From positions 186,001 to 250,000 of the forward strand of contig NZ_WBIQ01000008.1 in the NCBI RefSeq assembly GCF_009749405.1: a stretch of 64,000 nucleotides of DNA, written 5' to 3'. The DNA comes from Agromyces lapidis (GTDB taxonomy: Bacteria; Actinomycetota; Actinomycetes; Actinomycetales; Microbacteriaceae). A program made the position numbers and the translations under genes. The notes beneath the pieces are model-generated. The model worked only from the letters and a program-made list of their open reading frames with translations. It did no database searches and was not told the origin of the DNA. Positions 42,489 to 50,222 of this stretch are shown here, piece after piece (the first letter of the stretch is position 1; every line of letters starts with the position of its first letter).

Positions 42489-45428
42489 GTGTCAGCACAG
42501 CCGCAAGAACCGAGGATCCCGCGCCGTCGTGCGCCGATCGCGATCACGATCGGGGTGGTGGCCGTCCTCGTGATCGCGTTCTTCGTGTTCGCGGGCCTCT
42601 ACACCGATGTGCTCTGGTTCCAGCAGCTCGGTTTCCTCTCGGTGCTGACCACCGAGTGGATCGCGCGCGTCTCGCTGTTCGTCATCGGGTTCCTCGCGAT
42701 GGCGCTGCCGATCTGGGGCTCGATCCAGATCGCCTACCGCACCCGTCCGGTCTACGCGAAGCTCAACTCGCAGCTCGACCGCTACCAGGAGGTGTTCGAG
42801 CCCCTGCGTCGGCTCGCGATGTACGGCATCCCGGTGGTGCTCGGCGTCTTCGCCGGCGTCTCGGCGTCGAGCCGCTGGGAGGTCACGCTCGCGTGGCTGA
42901 ACCGCACCCCGTTCGGCCAGACCGACCCGCAGTTCGGCTTCGACGTCGGCTTCTTCGTGTTCGAGCTGCCCTTCTACCGCAGCGTCGTCGGCTTCGCCTC
43001 GGCGGTCGTGCTGCTCTCGGTGCTGCTCGTCGTCGCGACGAACTACCTCTACGGCGCCATCCGGGTGAGCGGCCGCGAGGTCGTCATCTCGAAGTCGGCG
43101 CGCATCCAGATCGCCGTGACCGCGGGCCTCTACCTGCTGCTGCAGGGCGTCAGCATCTGGCTCGACCAGTACGCGACGGTCACCGAGTCGGGCTCGCTCA
43201 TCACGGGTGCCGCCTACACCGACGTGTACGCCACGATTCCGGGCCGTGGCATCCTCGCGGGCATCGCCGTCGTCGTCGCGATCCTCTTCTTCGTGACCGC
43301 GGTGATGGGTCGCTGGCGGCTGCCGCTCATCGGCACGGCGCTCCTCATCGTGACGAGCCTGCTCATCGGCACGCTCTACCCGTGGGTGGTGCAGCGCTTC
43401 CAGGTCGACCCGAACGCGAAGTCGCTCGAGGCGCCCTTCATCCAGCGCAACATCGACCTCACCCGTGACGCGTACGGCGTCGCCGACGTCGAGGAGATCC
43501 CCTTCGAGGCGAAGACCGACGCCGAGCCGGGCGCGCTCCGCTCCGATGCCGAGACCACTGCGAACATCCGCCTGATGGACCCGCTCGTGATCTCGCCCGC
43601 GTTCCAGCAGCTCGAGCAGTTCCGCCAGTACTACCAGTTCCCGAAGCAGCTCGATGTCGACCGCTACGAGGTCGACGGCACCACGCAGGACACGGTGGTC
43701 GCGGTGCGCGACGTCAAGCTCTCGGGCCTCGGCGACGCCGAAACCTGGTACAACTCGCACCTCGTGTACACGCACGGTTACGGCCTCGTGGCTGCGGCCG
43801 GCAACCAGCGCTCGGTCGACGGCCAGCCGGTGTTCCTCGAGTCGGGCATCCCGCAGGCCGGTTCGCTCGGCGAATTCGAGCCGCGCGTCTACTTCGGCGA
43901 GAACTCGCCGCAGTACTCGATCGTCGGTGCCCCGAAAGACAGCGAGCCCATCGAGCTCGACTACCCGGCCGGCAGCGACAACGAGGAGCAGACGCAGACG
44001 ACCTTCTCGGGCGACGGCGGGCCGAAGCTCGACAACATCTTCACGAAGCTCGTCTACGCGCTCAAGTTCCAGTCCGAGCAGATCTTCCTCTCCGACCAGG
44101 TCACCGACGACTCGCAGATCCTCTACGACCGCGACCCGATCCAGCGCGTGCAGAAGGTCGCCCCGTACCTGACGCTCGACTCCGAGACCTACCCGTCGAT
44201 CGTCGGCGACCGTCTCGTCTGGATCGTCGACGGCTACACGCTCTCCGACCAGTACCCGTACTCGAACAAGGTCAGCATGAGCGAGGCGATCGCCGACAGC
44301 GAGGGGCTCGCTCCGGCGCTGGCGTTCGACGAGATCAACTACATCCGCAACTCGGTGAAGGCCACGGTCGACGCCTACGACGGCACCGTGACGCTGTACG
44401 CATGGGACGAGGAGGACCCGATCCTCCAGACCTGGCAGAAGATCTTCCCGTCGACGATCGAGCCGATGAGCAAGATGTCGGGCGATCTGATGGCCCATGT
44501 GCGCTACCCATCCGACCTGTTCAAGGTGCAGCGTGCCGTGCTCGGTCGCTACCACGTGACCGAGGCGAGCCCGTTCTACTCGCGCGAAGACGCCTGGACG
44601 ACGCCGAAGGACCCGACGGCCGGCGCGAACACCGCGCTGCTGCAGCCGCCGTACTACCTGACGATGCAGATGCCCGGGCAGGACGCGCCCGCGTACTCGC
44701 TGTACTCGACGTTCATTCCCGAGGCACGAGGCGACGAGAGTCGCAACGTGCTGCGCGGCTACCTCGCCGTCGACTCCGATGCCGGGGCCGCCGACGGCGA
44801 ACGCTCCGATGGCTACGGCAAGCTCAGGCTGCTGACCCTCCCCGAAGACGACAACGTGCCAGGGCCGGGTCAGGTGCAGGCGAAGTTCAACTCCGATCCG
44901 AGCGTCTCGCAGTCGCTGAACCTGCTGAAGCAGGGCCAGTCCGACGTCATCAACGGCAACCTGCTCACGGTGCCGGTCGGCGGCGGCCTGCTCTACGTGC
45001 AGCCGGTCTACGTGAAGTCGACGGGTGACACGAGCTACCCGCTGCTGCAGAAGGTGCTCGTCGCCTTCGGCGACCAGATCGCCTTCCAGGACACCCTCGA
45101 CCAGGCGCTCGACGTGCTGTTCGGCGGCGACTCGGGTGCGTCGGCGGGCGACAACGAGGTGGAGCCGGGAGAGACCCCCGCGCCGGGTGACGGCGAGGGC
45201 GACGGCGGTTCTCCGACCTCGCCCGAGACGCCGAGCGACGAGATGCAGGCGCTGCTGAACCAGGCCGCGCAGGCGCTGAAGGACAAGCAGGCGGCGCTCG
45301 CCGAGGGCGACTGGGTGGCGTACGGCGCCGCAGACGCGAAGCTCGCCGAGACGATCTCGAAGATGATCGCGCTCACCGACGAGACGCAGGGCGGCACCGG
45401 CGGCACCGAGGATTCCGGCCGCGAATGA
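42489..45428 (+). CDS. UPF0182 large membrane protein
   Basis: The 979-aa protein has seven or so membrane helices in the first 330 residues (starting IAITIGVVAVLVIAFFVFAG) and a very large extracytoplasmic domain, ending in an acidic, Gly/Pro-rich linker and a coiled helix (MQALLNQAAQALKDKQAALA). This is the UPF0182/COG1615 family, of unknown function. Conserved strings such as YTDVLWFQQLGF, QFGFDVGFFVFELPFYR and ERNI-like IQRNIDLTRDAYG are visible. The start follows from the -10 at 42443-42448. It overlaps the methyltransferase by ATGA. Confidence 0.92.
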   Translation: MSAQPQEPRIPRRRAPIAITIGVVAVLVIAFFVFAGLYTDVLWFQQLGFLSVLTTEWIARVSLFVIGFLAMALPIWGSIQIAYRTRPVYAKLNSQLDRYQEVFEPLRRLAMYGIPVVLGVFAGVSASSRWEVTLAWLNRTPFGQTDPQFGFDVGFFVFELPFYRSVVGFASAVVLLSVLLVVATNYLYGAIRVSGREVVISKSARIQIAVTAGLYLLLQGVSIWLDQYATVTESGSLITGAAYTDVYATIPGRGILAGIAVVVAILFFVTAVMGRWRLPLIGTALLIVTSLLIGTLYPWVVQRFQVDPNAKSLEAPFIQRNIDLTRDAYGVADVEEIPFEAKTDAEPGALRSDAETTANIRLMDPLVISPAFQQLEQFRQYYQFPKQLDVDRYEVDGTTQDTVVAVRDVKLSGLGDAETWYNSHLVYTHGYGLVAAAGNQRSVDGQPVFLESGIPQAGSLGEFEPRVYFGENSPQYSIVGAPKDSEPIELDYPAGSDNEEQTQTTFSGDGGPKLDNIFTKLVYALKFQSEQIFLSDQVTDDSQILYDRDPIQRVQKVAPYLTLDSETYPSIVGDRLVWIVDGYTLSDQYPYSNKVSMSEAIADSEGLAPALAFDEINYIRNSVKATVDAYDGTVTLYAWDEEDPILQTWQKIFPSTIEPMSKMSGDLMAHVRYPSDLFKVQRAVLGRYHVTEASPFYSREDAWTTPKDPTAGANTALLQPPYYLTMQMPGQDAPAYSLYSTFIPEARGDESRNVLRGYLAVDSDAGAADGERSDGYGKLRLLTLPEDDNVPGPGQVQAKFNSDPSVSQSLNLLKQGQSDVINGNLLTVPVGGGLLYVQPVYVKSTGDTSYPLLQKVLVAFGDQIAFQDTLDQALDVLFGGDSGASAGDNEVEPGETPAPGDGEGDGGSPTSPETPSDEMQALLNQAAQALKDKQAALAEGDWVAYGAADAKLAETISKMIALTDETQGGTGGTEDSGRE

Positions 45429-46285
45429 GCGTCGAACTGCGTGCGGGCGACTGGCTCGACGACAATCGGGCCGGGTGGGACGAGCGGGTCGGTGTGCACC
45501 TCGCGAGCACGTTCTACGACCAGGCGCCGCTCCGCGCGGGCGGGGGAGTGCTCGACCCGATCGCGCGAGCGGGCATCGAACGGCTCTTCCCCGAGGGGCT
45601 CGAGGGCGTGCGCGTGCTGCACCTGCAGTGCCACTTCGGCTCCGACTCGCTCTCGCTCGTGAACCGCGGGGCGAACGTCGTCGGCATCGACTTCTCGCCC
45701 GCGGCGGTCGCCGAGGCGCGGCGCATGGCCGCCGAGATCGGCGTCGCCGATCGCGCCCGATTCATCGAGGCGAACGTGTACGACGCGCGGCACATGCTGC
45801 CCGAGCCCGAGTCGTTCGACCTCGTGTTCGCAACGTGGGGCACCATCAACTGGCTGCCCGACGTCGCCGAGTGGGCGCGGATCGTCGCCTGGTACCTGAA
45901 GCCCGGCGGCCGCCTGTACTTCGCGGAGGGGCATCCGACCGCGATGGTCTTCGACGGCGACGACGGGCCCGGCGGTCTGCCGTCGATCAAGTACGCCTAC
46001 CAGAGCGAGAAGCCCGAGGTCCTCGACGATCCCGGTGACTACGCCGACCCTGACGCGCGGCTCGAGCACGCGCGCACCTGGGAGTGGGCGCATCCGATCG
46101 ACGAGGTGCTCGGCGCGCTCCGCGATGCGGGACTCGAGCTCGAGGCGTTCACCGAGCACTACTCGGTGCCGTGGAAGGTGTTCCCGGCGACGGTCGAGCT
46201 CGGCGAGGGCATGTTCGGCTGGCCGGCCGAACGCTGGCTGCCGCTCTCGTACGAGCTCGTCGCGCGCACTCCCTCGGCCGAGTAG
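45425..46285 (+). CDS. Class I SAM-dependent methyltransferase
   Basis: The 286-aa protein has the SAM motif VRVLHLQCHFGSDSLSLVNRG, an acidic strand NVVGIDFSPAAVAEARRMAA (cut) and DLVFATWGTINWLPD, in a methyltransferase-11-like fold. The substrate is unknown. It starts inside the UPF0182 stop (ATGA). The last codons, and the TAG stop itself, lie in a copy of an interspersed 27-bp repeat (46276-46292), so the C-terminus may have been set by that repeat. Confidence 0.85.
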   Translation: MSVELRAGDWLDDNRAGWDERVGVHLASTFYDQAPLRAGGGVLDPIARAGIERLFPEGLEGVRVLHLQCHFGSDSLSLVNRGANVVGIDFSPAAVAEARRMAAEIGVADRARFIEANVYDARHMLPEPESFDLVFATWGTINWLPDVAEWARIVAWYLKPGGRLYFAEGHPTAMVFDGDDGPGGLPSIKYAYQSEKPEVLDDPGDYADPDARLEHARTWEWAHPIDEVLGALRDAGLELEAFTEHYSVPWKVFPATVELGEGMFGWPAERWLPLSYELVARTPSAE

Positions 46286-46359
46286 CGCAGCGTCGGTCGA
46301 GTAGCGCAGCGTCTCGAGGCCACGGCAGCGTCGGTCGAGTAGCGCAGCGTATCGAGACC
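46276..46359. repeat. Cluster of interspersed palindromic repeats, Microbacteriaceae type
   Basis: There are two full 27-bp copies at 46295-46321 and 46333-46359 and a partial copy at 46276-46292, all with the core GAGTAGCGCAGCG; the full copies end TCGAGGCC or TCGAGACC. The element is an imperfect palindrome. I know it as a very common extragenic repeat in this family. Confidence 0.85.
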
Positions 46360-46375
46360 ACGATCCCGAACAAAA

Positions 46376-46411
46376 CGGATGCCTCGGAGCGAGTCCGCTC
46401 CGAGGCATCCG
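46376..46411 (-). terminator. Rho-independent terminator of the chitinase gene
   Basis: A perfect 16-bp stem with a 4-nt loop is followed, on the minus strand, by GTTTTGTT. It lies 16 bp after the chitinase stop. Confidence 0.88.
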
Positions 46412-46427
46412 CTGTGCTCGGGGTGGA

Positions 46428-47780
46428 TCAGTCGAGCGGACCCTCCTCGGCGGCACGCAGCGTGTCGCCGAGGGTCGAGCCGAGCTCATTGCGGTAGTCG
46501 CCCGAGAGGTCCCACCACATCGCACCGCCGAAGCCCTGTTCGGCGAGCCATTCGGCCTTCTGCTGCACCGACTTCGGGTCGTCGAGGCTCCACCACTGGC
46601 CGCTCACGGCGTCGTAGCGCCACGACGCGCCCAGCGCGGGGTCGTAGTACCCCTGTCCGATCGAGCGGATCTCGGAGTAGGGCTTCGTGCCGATCGAGGT
46701 CACGGTGGGGTCGGGCGTCCAGACGGCGCGGTCGCCGACGGTCACGTTCGTCCAGCCCTGACCGTAGGCCGGGATGCCGAGGTTCAGCTGATCGGGGCGG
46801 GCCCCTGCGGCGGTGTACAGGCCCACGGCGTTGTCGAGGGCGAGGCCCCAGTTGTTCGCCCCGTCGGGGTGGAGGTTGCCCTGGTGGCCGGTGTTGCCGG
46901 TCCATCCGCCCGCGTAGTCGTAGCCCTGGATGTTCAGGAAGTCGACGACCTCGAAGAGGCGCGGGTCGGTCCATCCGCCGGCGTTGGTGTTCCAGCCGCC
47001 GGCGGGGGCGAAGGCTGTGAGCAGGTAGTCCTCGCCGGTCTCGGCGCCGTAGGCGTCGAGCTGGCGGCGGAACTCCTCCATGAGTGCGAGGAAGTTCTCA
47101 CGGTCGGCTGGGCTCGCGTTCGACGTCTCGCCGCCGTTGACCGGCCACTCCCAGTCGACGTCGATGCCGTCGAAGATGCCGGCGGCGACGCCCTCGCCGC
47201 CGAGGCCGCCGACCTTCGGCAGGTTGCCGCGCAGGTACACGTCGAGGCAGGAGGTGACGAGCTTCTCGCGGCTCTCGGCGGTGGCCGCAGCGGCCGAGAA
47301 GTGGTCGGACCAGGTCCAGCCGCCGAGCGAGATGAGCACCTTCGTGTCGGGGCTCGCCTGCTTGAGCTTCTTCAACTGGTTGAAGTTGCCGGCGAGGCGC
47401 TGGTGCCTGTTCTTCTGGTCGCGCTTGCCGTCGACCGAGTCCTGCGGCGAGACGAGACGCAGGTAGTCGTTGTACGCGTCGCCCTCGCCGGGCACGTCGG
47501 TGATCTCGCAGACGAGGTTCTCGGTGACGTTGCCGAAGGCGTAGTTGATGTGCGTGACGTCTTCGATGGCCCCGCTCTTCAGCAGGTCGGCGATCTGGAA
47601 GTCGCGCGTGACGGGGGTGTCGGCCATCAGGTAGCCGACGCTGCGGTACCCGTTGATCTCGCTCGGGCCCTCGGGCTGATGACGCGGGTGGGCGGTGGCG
47701 GGAGCGGTCGCCGCGGTGGCGATGAGCGCGGTTGCGGCGACGGCGACGGCCGCCCCGCGGAGCAGGGGGAGTGGTGACAT
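46428..47780 (-). CDS. Secreted GH18 chitinase
   Basis: The 450-aa endo-type chitinase hydrolyses beta-1,4-linked N-acetylglucosamine polymers. A Sec signal (LLRGAAVAVAATALIATAAT, cleavage near ATA-HP) is followed by a GH18 barrel: SLGGWTWS at 151-158 and the catalytic DGIDVDWEW with Glu211 as acid, then MWWDLSGDY near the end. No chitin-binding module is present. A GAGGAT site lies 4-5 nt before the ATG. Upstream, 47781-48062 carries an AT-rich stretch (around 47840-47880) that may hold the promoter. A strong terminator follows. Confidence 0.93.
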   Translation of the reverse strand: MSPLPLLRGAAVAVAATALIATAATAPATAHPRHQPEGPSEINGYRSVGYLMADTPVTRDFQIADLLKSGAIEDVTHINYAFGNVTENLVCEITDVPGEGDAYNDYLRLVSPQDSVDGKRDQKNRHQRLAGNFNQLKKLKQASPDTKVLISLGGWTWSDHFSAAAATAESREKLVTSCLDVYLRGNLPKVGGLGGEGVAAGIFDGIDVDWEWPVNGGETSNASPADRENFLALMEEFRRQLDAYGAETGEDYLLTAFAPAGGWNTNAGGWTDPRLFEVVDFLNIQGYDYAGGWTGNTGHQGNLHPDGANNWGLALDNAVGLYTAAGARPDQLNLGIPAYGQGWTNVTVGDRAVWTPDPTVTSIGTKPYSEIRSIGQGYYDPALGASWRYDAVSGQWWSLDDPKSVQQKAEWLAEQGFGGAMWWDLSGDYRNELGSTLGDTLRAAEEGPLD

Positions 47781-48020
47781 GAATCCTCATCGATCGTGGT
47801 CCCGGCCGCCGCGATTACGGCGGTTGCGAGACGGTACCAAGCACAGCGACCGAAAAGAAAGAGTCTTAACAAAGGTTCGCGGATGCCACGGCCGAAGGCC
47901 CGCGCCTGCTGTGGAGACCTCCAAGCGAATCGGCCGTGCGTGCAGATACTGCACGTTCGGCGGGTCGATCGTCGGGCGAGGTCCGGTTGCGACCGTCGGC
48001 GGGTCTGGGCAGGGGCTCGA

Positions 48021-48050
48021 TTGGACCGAGGCGGCTTCCCGTGCTAGTGT
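48021..48050 (+). promoter_or_regulatory. Promoter of the first initiator tRNA gene
   Basis: TTGGAC at 48021-48026 and TAGTGT at 48045-48050 are 18 bp apart and end 12 nt before the mature tRNA. Confidence 0.6.
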
Positions 48051-48062
48051 TTTCTCTTGTGC

Positions 48063-48136
48063 CGCGGGGTGGAGCAGTTCGGTAGCTCGCTGGGCTCATA
48101 ACCCAGAGGTCGTAGGTTCAAATCCTGCCCCCGCAA
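48063..48136 (+). tRNA. Initiator tRNA-fMet (CAT), copy 1
   Basis: The 74-nt tRNA has anticodon CAT. Initiator features are present: a C1-A72 mismatch at the top of the acceptor stem (CGCGGGG with CCCCGCA) and three consecutive G-C pairs in the anticodon stem (GGG/CCC). The 3' CCA is not encoded (CAA follows). Confidence 0.96.
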
Positions 48137-48141
48137 CAAAG

Positions 48142-48183
48142 AAAGGCTCCTGATCAGGTGTTTCACCCGATCAGGAGCCTTTT
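48142..48183 (+). terminator. Terminator after tRNA-fMet copy 1
   Basis: AAAGGCTCCTGATC pairs with GATCAGGAGCCTTT, with an inner GGTG/CACC stem, then a T-run; a classic intrinsic terminator. Confidence 0.93.
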
Positions 48184-48294
48184 GTCTTGCCGGATCCGGC
48201 GCTGCCATGTGACGCGGGCGGGTGTGAATCCCGACGCGTCGTTCGCTCTGACGCCCAGGAGCGCCGTCCGGTTCGAGCTGCCCCCGATGCCGTG

Positions 48295-48300
48295 TAGACT
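48295..48300 (+). promoter_or_regulatory. -10 of the second initiator tRNA gene
   Basis: TAGACT ends 11 nt before the mature tRNA; the -35 is unclear. Confidence 0.5.
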
Positions 48301-48311
48301 CTTCCTTGTGA

Positions 48312-48385
48312 CGCGGGGTGGAGCAGTTCGGTAGCTCGCTGGGCTCATAACCCAGAGGTCGTAGGTTCAAATCCTGCCCCCGCAA
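48312..48385 (+). tRNA. Initiator tRNA-fMet (CAT), copy 2
   Basis: All 74 nt are identical to copy 1, including the C1-A72 mismatch. Here the 3' CCA is encoded (48386-48388). The flanks and promoter differ from copy 1, so this is an independent transcription unit. Confidence 0.96.
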
Positions 48386-48435
48386 CCAATGGCGCACTTG
48401 AGGAATCGAGTTTCGATTCTCGAAGAATCGCACTG

Positions 48436-48473
48436 AAGAGGCCGGTATCGAAGAAGTTCGGTACCGGCCTCTT
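48436..48473 (+). terminator. Terminator after tRNA-fMet copy 2
   Basis: AAGAGGCCGGTA pairs with TACCGGCCTCTT; an inner CGAA/TTCG stem extends it. TTGCTATTC follows. Confidence 0.85.
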
Positions 48474-48688
48474 GCTATTCGTGCGTGTTCCGTCTCGGCC
48501 GCTCTCAGCGGAGGTTCGTGCGCGAACTTGTGGTGCTGGGCCGCGTTACTGGGGCGGTGCTTGCGAGACCGGCTGCCGTCGAGGCAGCGGCCGGCCGGTT
48601 GCGTACTTCGGTCGACGCGCGCGGAGTGGGGGTGCTTCGGTGCGCTCGGCTTCCTGCGTACAGGAACGTCTCCGGCGATGTGCTGGCT
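48474..48688. other. Non-coding stretch, nothing recognised
   Basis: Apart from the terminator at 48436-48473, I see no convincing gene between the second tRNA and the orphan gene at 48689. The bases are less GC-rich than the surroundings. Short open frames here have poor codon use. Confidence 0.4.
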
Positions 48689-49153
48689 CTAAACGGCTGT
48701 GAGCTGCCGCCAAACGTCTCCAAGCGTCGTGGAGGTGTCGCTCGAGTCGACTGATGAGCATGCGACGAGGAATTCCCGGGCCAGATCCGCGTCAGCGCCG
48801 AGAAGTTCAGTCAATCGTTGCCTTGTGTGTGTTCCGGTATAGCCGACCGACAGAAGTTCGAGGAACTCGGACGGCGCCTCCTCATGCTGCATCGCGTTCT
48901 GGATTTCGGCCGGGTATCTCTTGACAAGGCGCCGTAGCCATTCAGGCGTGACCCAGGCCGTCGACAGGATCGCCGCGCGGATCTCCTCATCCGGGTCAAG
49001 GAGCAGAGCCTCCGCAAGTGACTCGTCGATGTCATCACGACCAGCAACTCGACGACGTTCATGCACCGTCATCGACGACAGCGAGCCGACCTCCGGGAGT
49101 GGGCCGGTCGAATGAGACGTTCTATAGGCGGGGAATGACTCGTTCATAACCAT
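48689..49153 (-). CDS. Hypothetical protein in an AT-richer stretch
   Basis: This protein of up to 154 aa has no family I recognise. Its centre is helical and acidic (DDIDESLAEALLLDPDEEIR; TPEWLRRLVKRYPAEIQNAM), with the spacing of HEAT-like or variant leucine-rich repeats. Codon and base composition are clearly less GC-rich than neighbours, and it lies next to two tRNA genes, both signs of acquisition. The start is uncertain: ATG 49153, 49147 or 49072 are possible and none has a good ribosome site. A perfect 12-bp palindrome (49172-49183) lies just upstream. Confidence 0.6.
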   Translation of the reverse strand: MVMNESFPAYRTSHSTGPLPEVGSLSSMTVHERRRVAGRDDIDESLAEALLLDPDEEIRAAILSTAWVTPEWLRRLVKRYPAEIQNAMQHEEAPSEFLELLSVGYTGTHTRQRLTELLGADADLAREFLVACSSVDSSDTSTTLGDVWRQLTAV

Positions 49154-49171
49154 CACATCACATGTACCACT

Positions 49172-49183
49172 TGCAGTACTGCA
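49172..49183. repeat. 12-bp perfect palindrome between divergent genes
   Basis: TGCAGTACTGCA, in the 162-bp gap between the orphan gene and the amidase; a possible operator. Confidence 0.5.
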
Positions 49184-49303
49184 GTTGGGAAGAGCAGGGC
49201 GCGGTGAGTGTCCTCGACTTTGCCTTCTGCTCACTCGCCGGTGATGTCGGCGCCCGCGCCCGGCGCGTTCGCACAGCGCGTACCCGTCGCTCCGCCCGCG
49301 GCC

Positions 49304-49309
49304 TACGCT
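49304..49309 (+). promoter_or_regulatory. -10 hexamer of the nitrilase-family gene (leaderless type)
   Basis: TACGCT ends 6 nt before ATG 49316. Confidence 0.5.
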
Positions 49310-49315
49310 GGTGCC

Positions 49316-50197
49316 ATGACGCACGGCACGGCTGCCCCCGACCACGAACCCGTGGCGCCCGACACCCGGCAGGGTGCCGAGACATCCGACGGCGACGAGC
49401 TCGCGATCGCGATCGCGCAGTTCGCACCACGGGCGGATGCCGCGGAGAACCTCGGCGAGATCGAGCGCCTCGCACGCCTCGCCGCGGGGCGCGGTGCGCG
49501 GCTCGTCGTGTTCCCCGAGTACTCGATGTACTTCACGCCCGAGCTCGGGCAGGAGATGGCCGACGCCGCCGAACCGCTCGAGGGCGGGTTCGTGCGGGCG
49601 CTCGGAGCCCTCGCGGGCGAGCTCGGCGTGCACCTCGTCGCGGGCGTGCTCGAGCGCATCCCGGGCGACGAGGCGCGCTTCTCGAACACCCTCGTGGCGC
49701 TCGACGACGGCGGGCGCCTCGTCGCGCGCTATCGCAAGCAGCACCTGTACGACGCGTTCGGGCAGCGCGAGTCCGATCGAGTCGTCGCCGGTGCGCTCGA
49801 CGAGCCCGAGATCTTCGAGGTCGACGGCGTCTCGGTCGGCATGCAGACCTGTTACGACCTGCGGTTCCCCGAGGTCACCCGGGTCATCGTGGACGCCGGC
49901 GCCGACCTCGTGCTCGTGCCAGCCGAGTGGGTGCGCGGCCCGCTGAAGGAGCACCATTGGCGCACCCTCGCGCTGGCGCGCGCGATCGAGAACACGGTCT
50001 ACCTCGCCGCGGCCGACCAGACCCCGCCGGTCGCGGTCGGGCAGAGCCTCGTCGTCGACCCGATGGGGGTCGAGCTCGCGGCGCTCGGCGAGCAGCCGGG
50101 CATCGCGGTCGCGTGGGTCTCGCGCGAGCGGATCGCGGCGGTGCGGCGCACGAACCCCGCGCTGTCGCTTCGACGCTACGGGGTCGTGCACCGCTGA
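49316..50197 (+). CDS. Nitrilase-superfamily carbon-nitrogen hydrolase (amidase)
   Basis: The 293-aa hydrolase has the full catalytic triad Glu68 (VVFPEYSMYF), Lys141 (RYRKQHLYD) and Cys179 (MQTCYDLRFPE). It most resembles the omega-amidase/deaminated-glutathione amidase branch (PEYSMYF, QHLYDAFG, LRFPE), so hydrolysis of a small omega-amide is likely; the substrate is not fixed. About 27 polar residues precede the domain. ATG 49316 is set by TACGCT 6 nt upstream; longer readings have no support. It is convergent with the aminotransferase after a 25-bp gap. Confidence 0.88.
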   Translation: MTHGTAAPDHEPVAPDTRQGAETSDGDELAIAIAQFAPRADAAENLGEIERLARLAAGRGARLVVFPEYSMYFTPELGQEMADAAEPLEGGFVRALGALAGELGVHLVAGVLERIPGDEARFSNTLVALDDGGRLVARYRKQHLYDAFGQRESDRVVAGALDEPEIFEVDGVSVGMQTCYDLRFPEVTRVIVDAGADLVLVPAEWVRGPLKEHHWRTLALARAIENTVYLAAADQTPPVAVGQSLVVDPMGVELAALGEQPGIAVAWVSRERIAAVRRTNPALSLRRYGVVHR

Positions 50198-50222
50198 GCG
50201 CGGACGGGGCGTTGCGCGCCGG

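Noticed and set aside
48485..48754. Plus-strand open frame of 89 codons after the second tRNA gene
   Set aside because: It has no ribosome site or promoter, overlaps the end of the minus-strand gene at 48689 and has no recognisable protein features.
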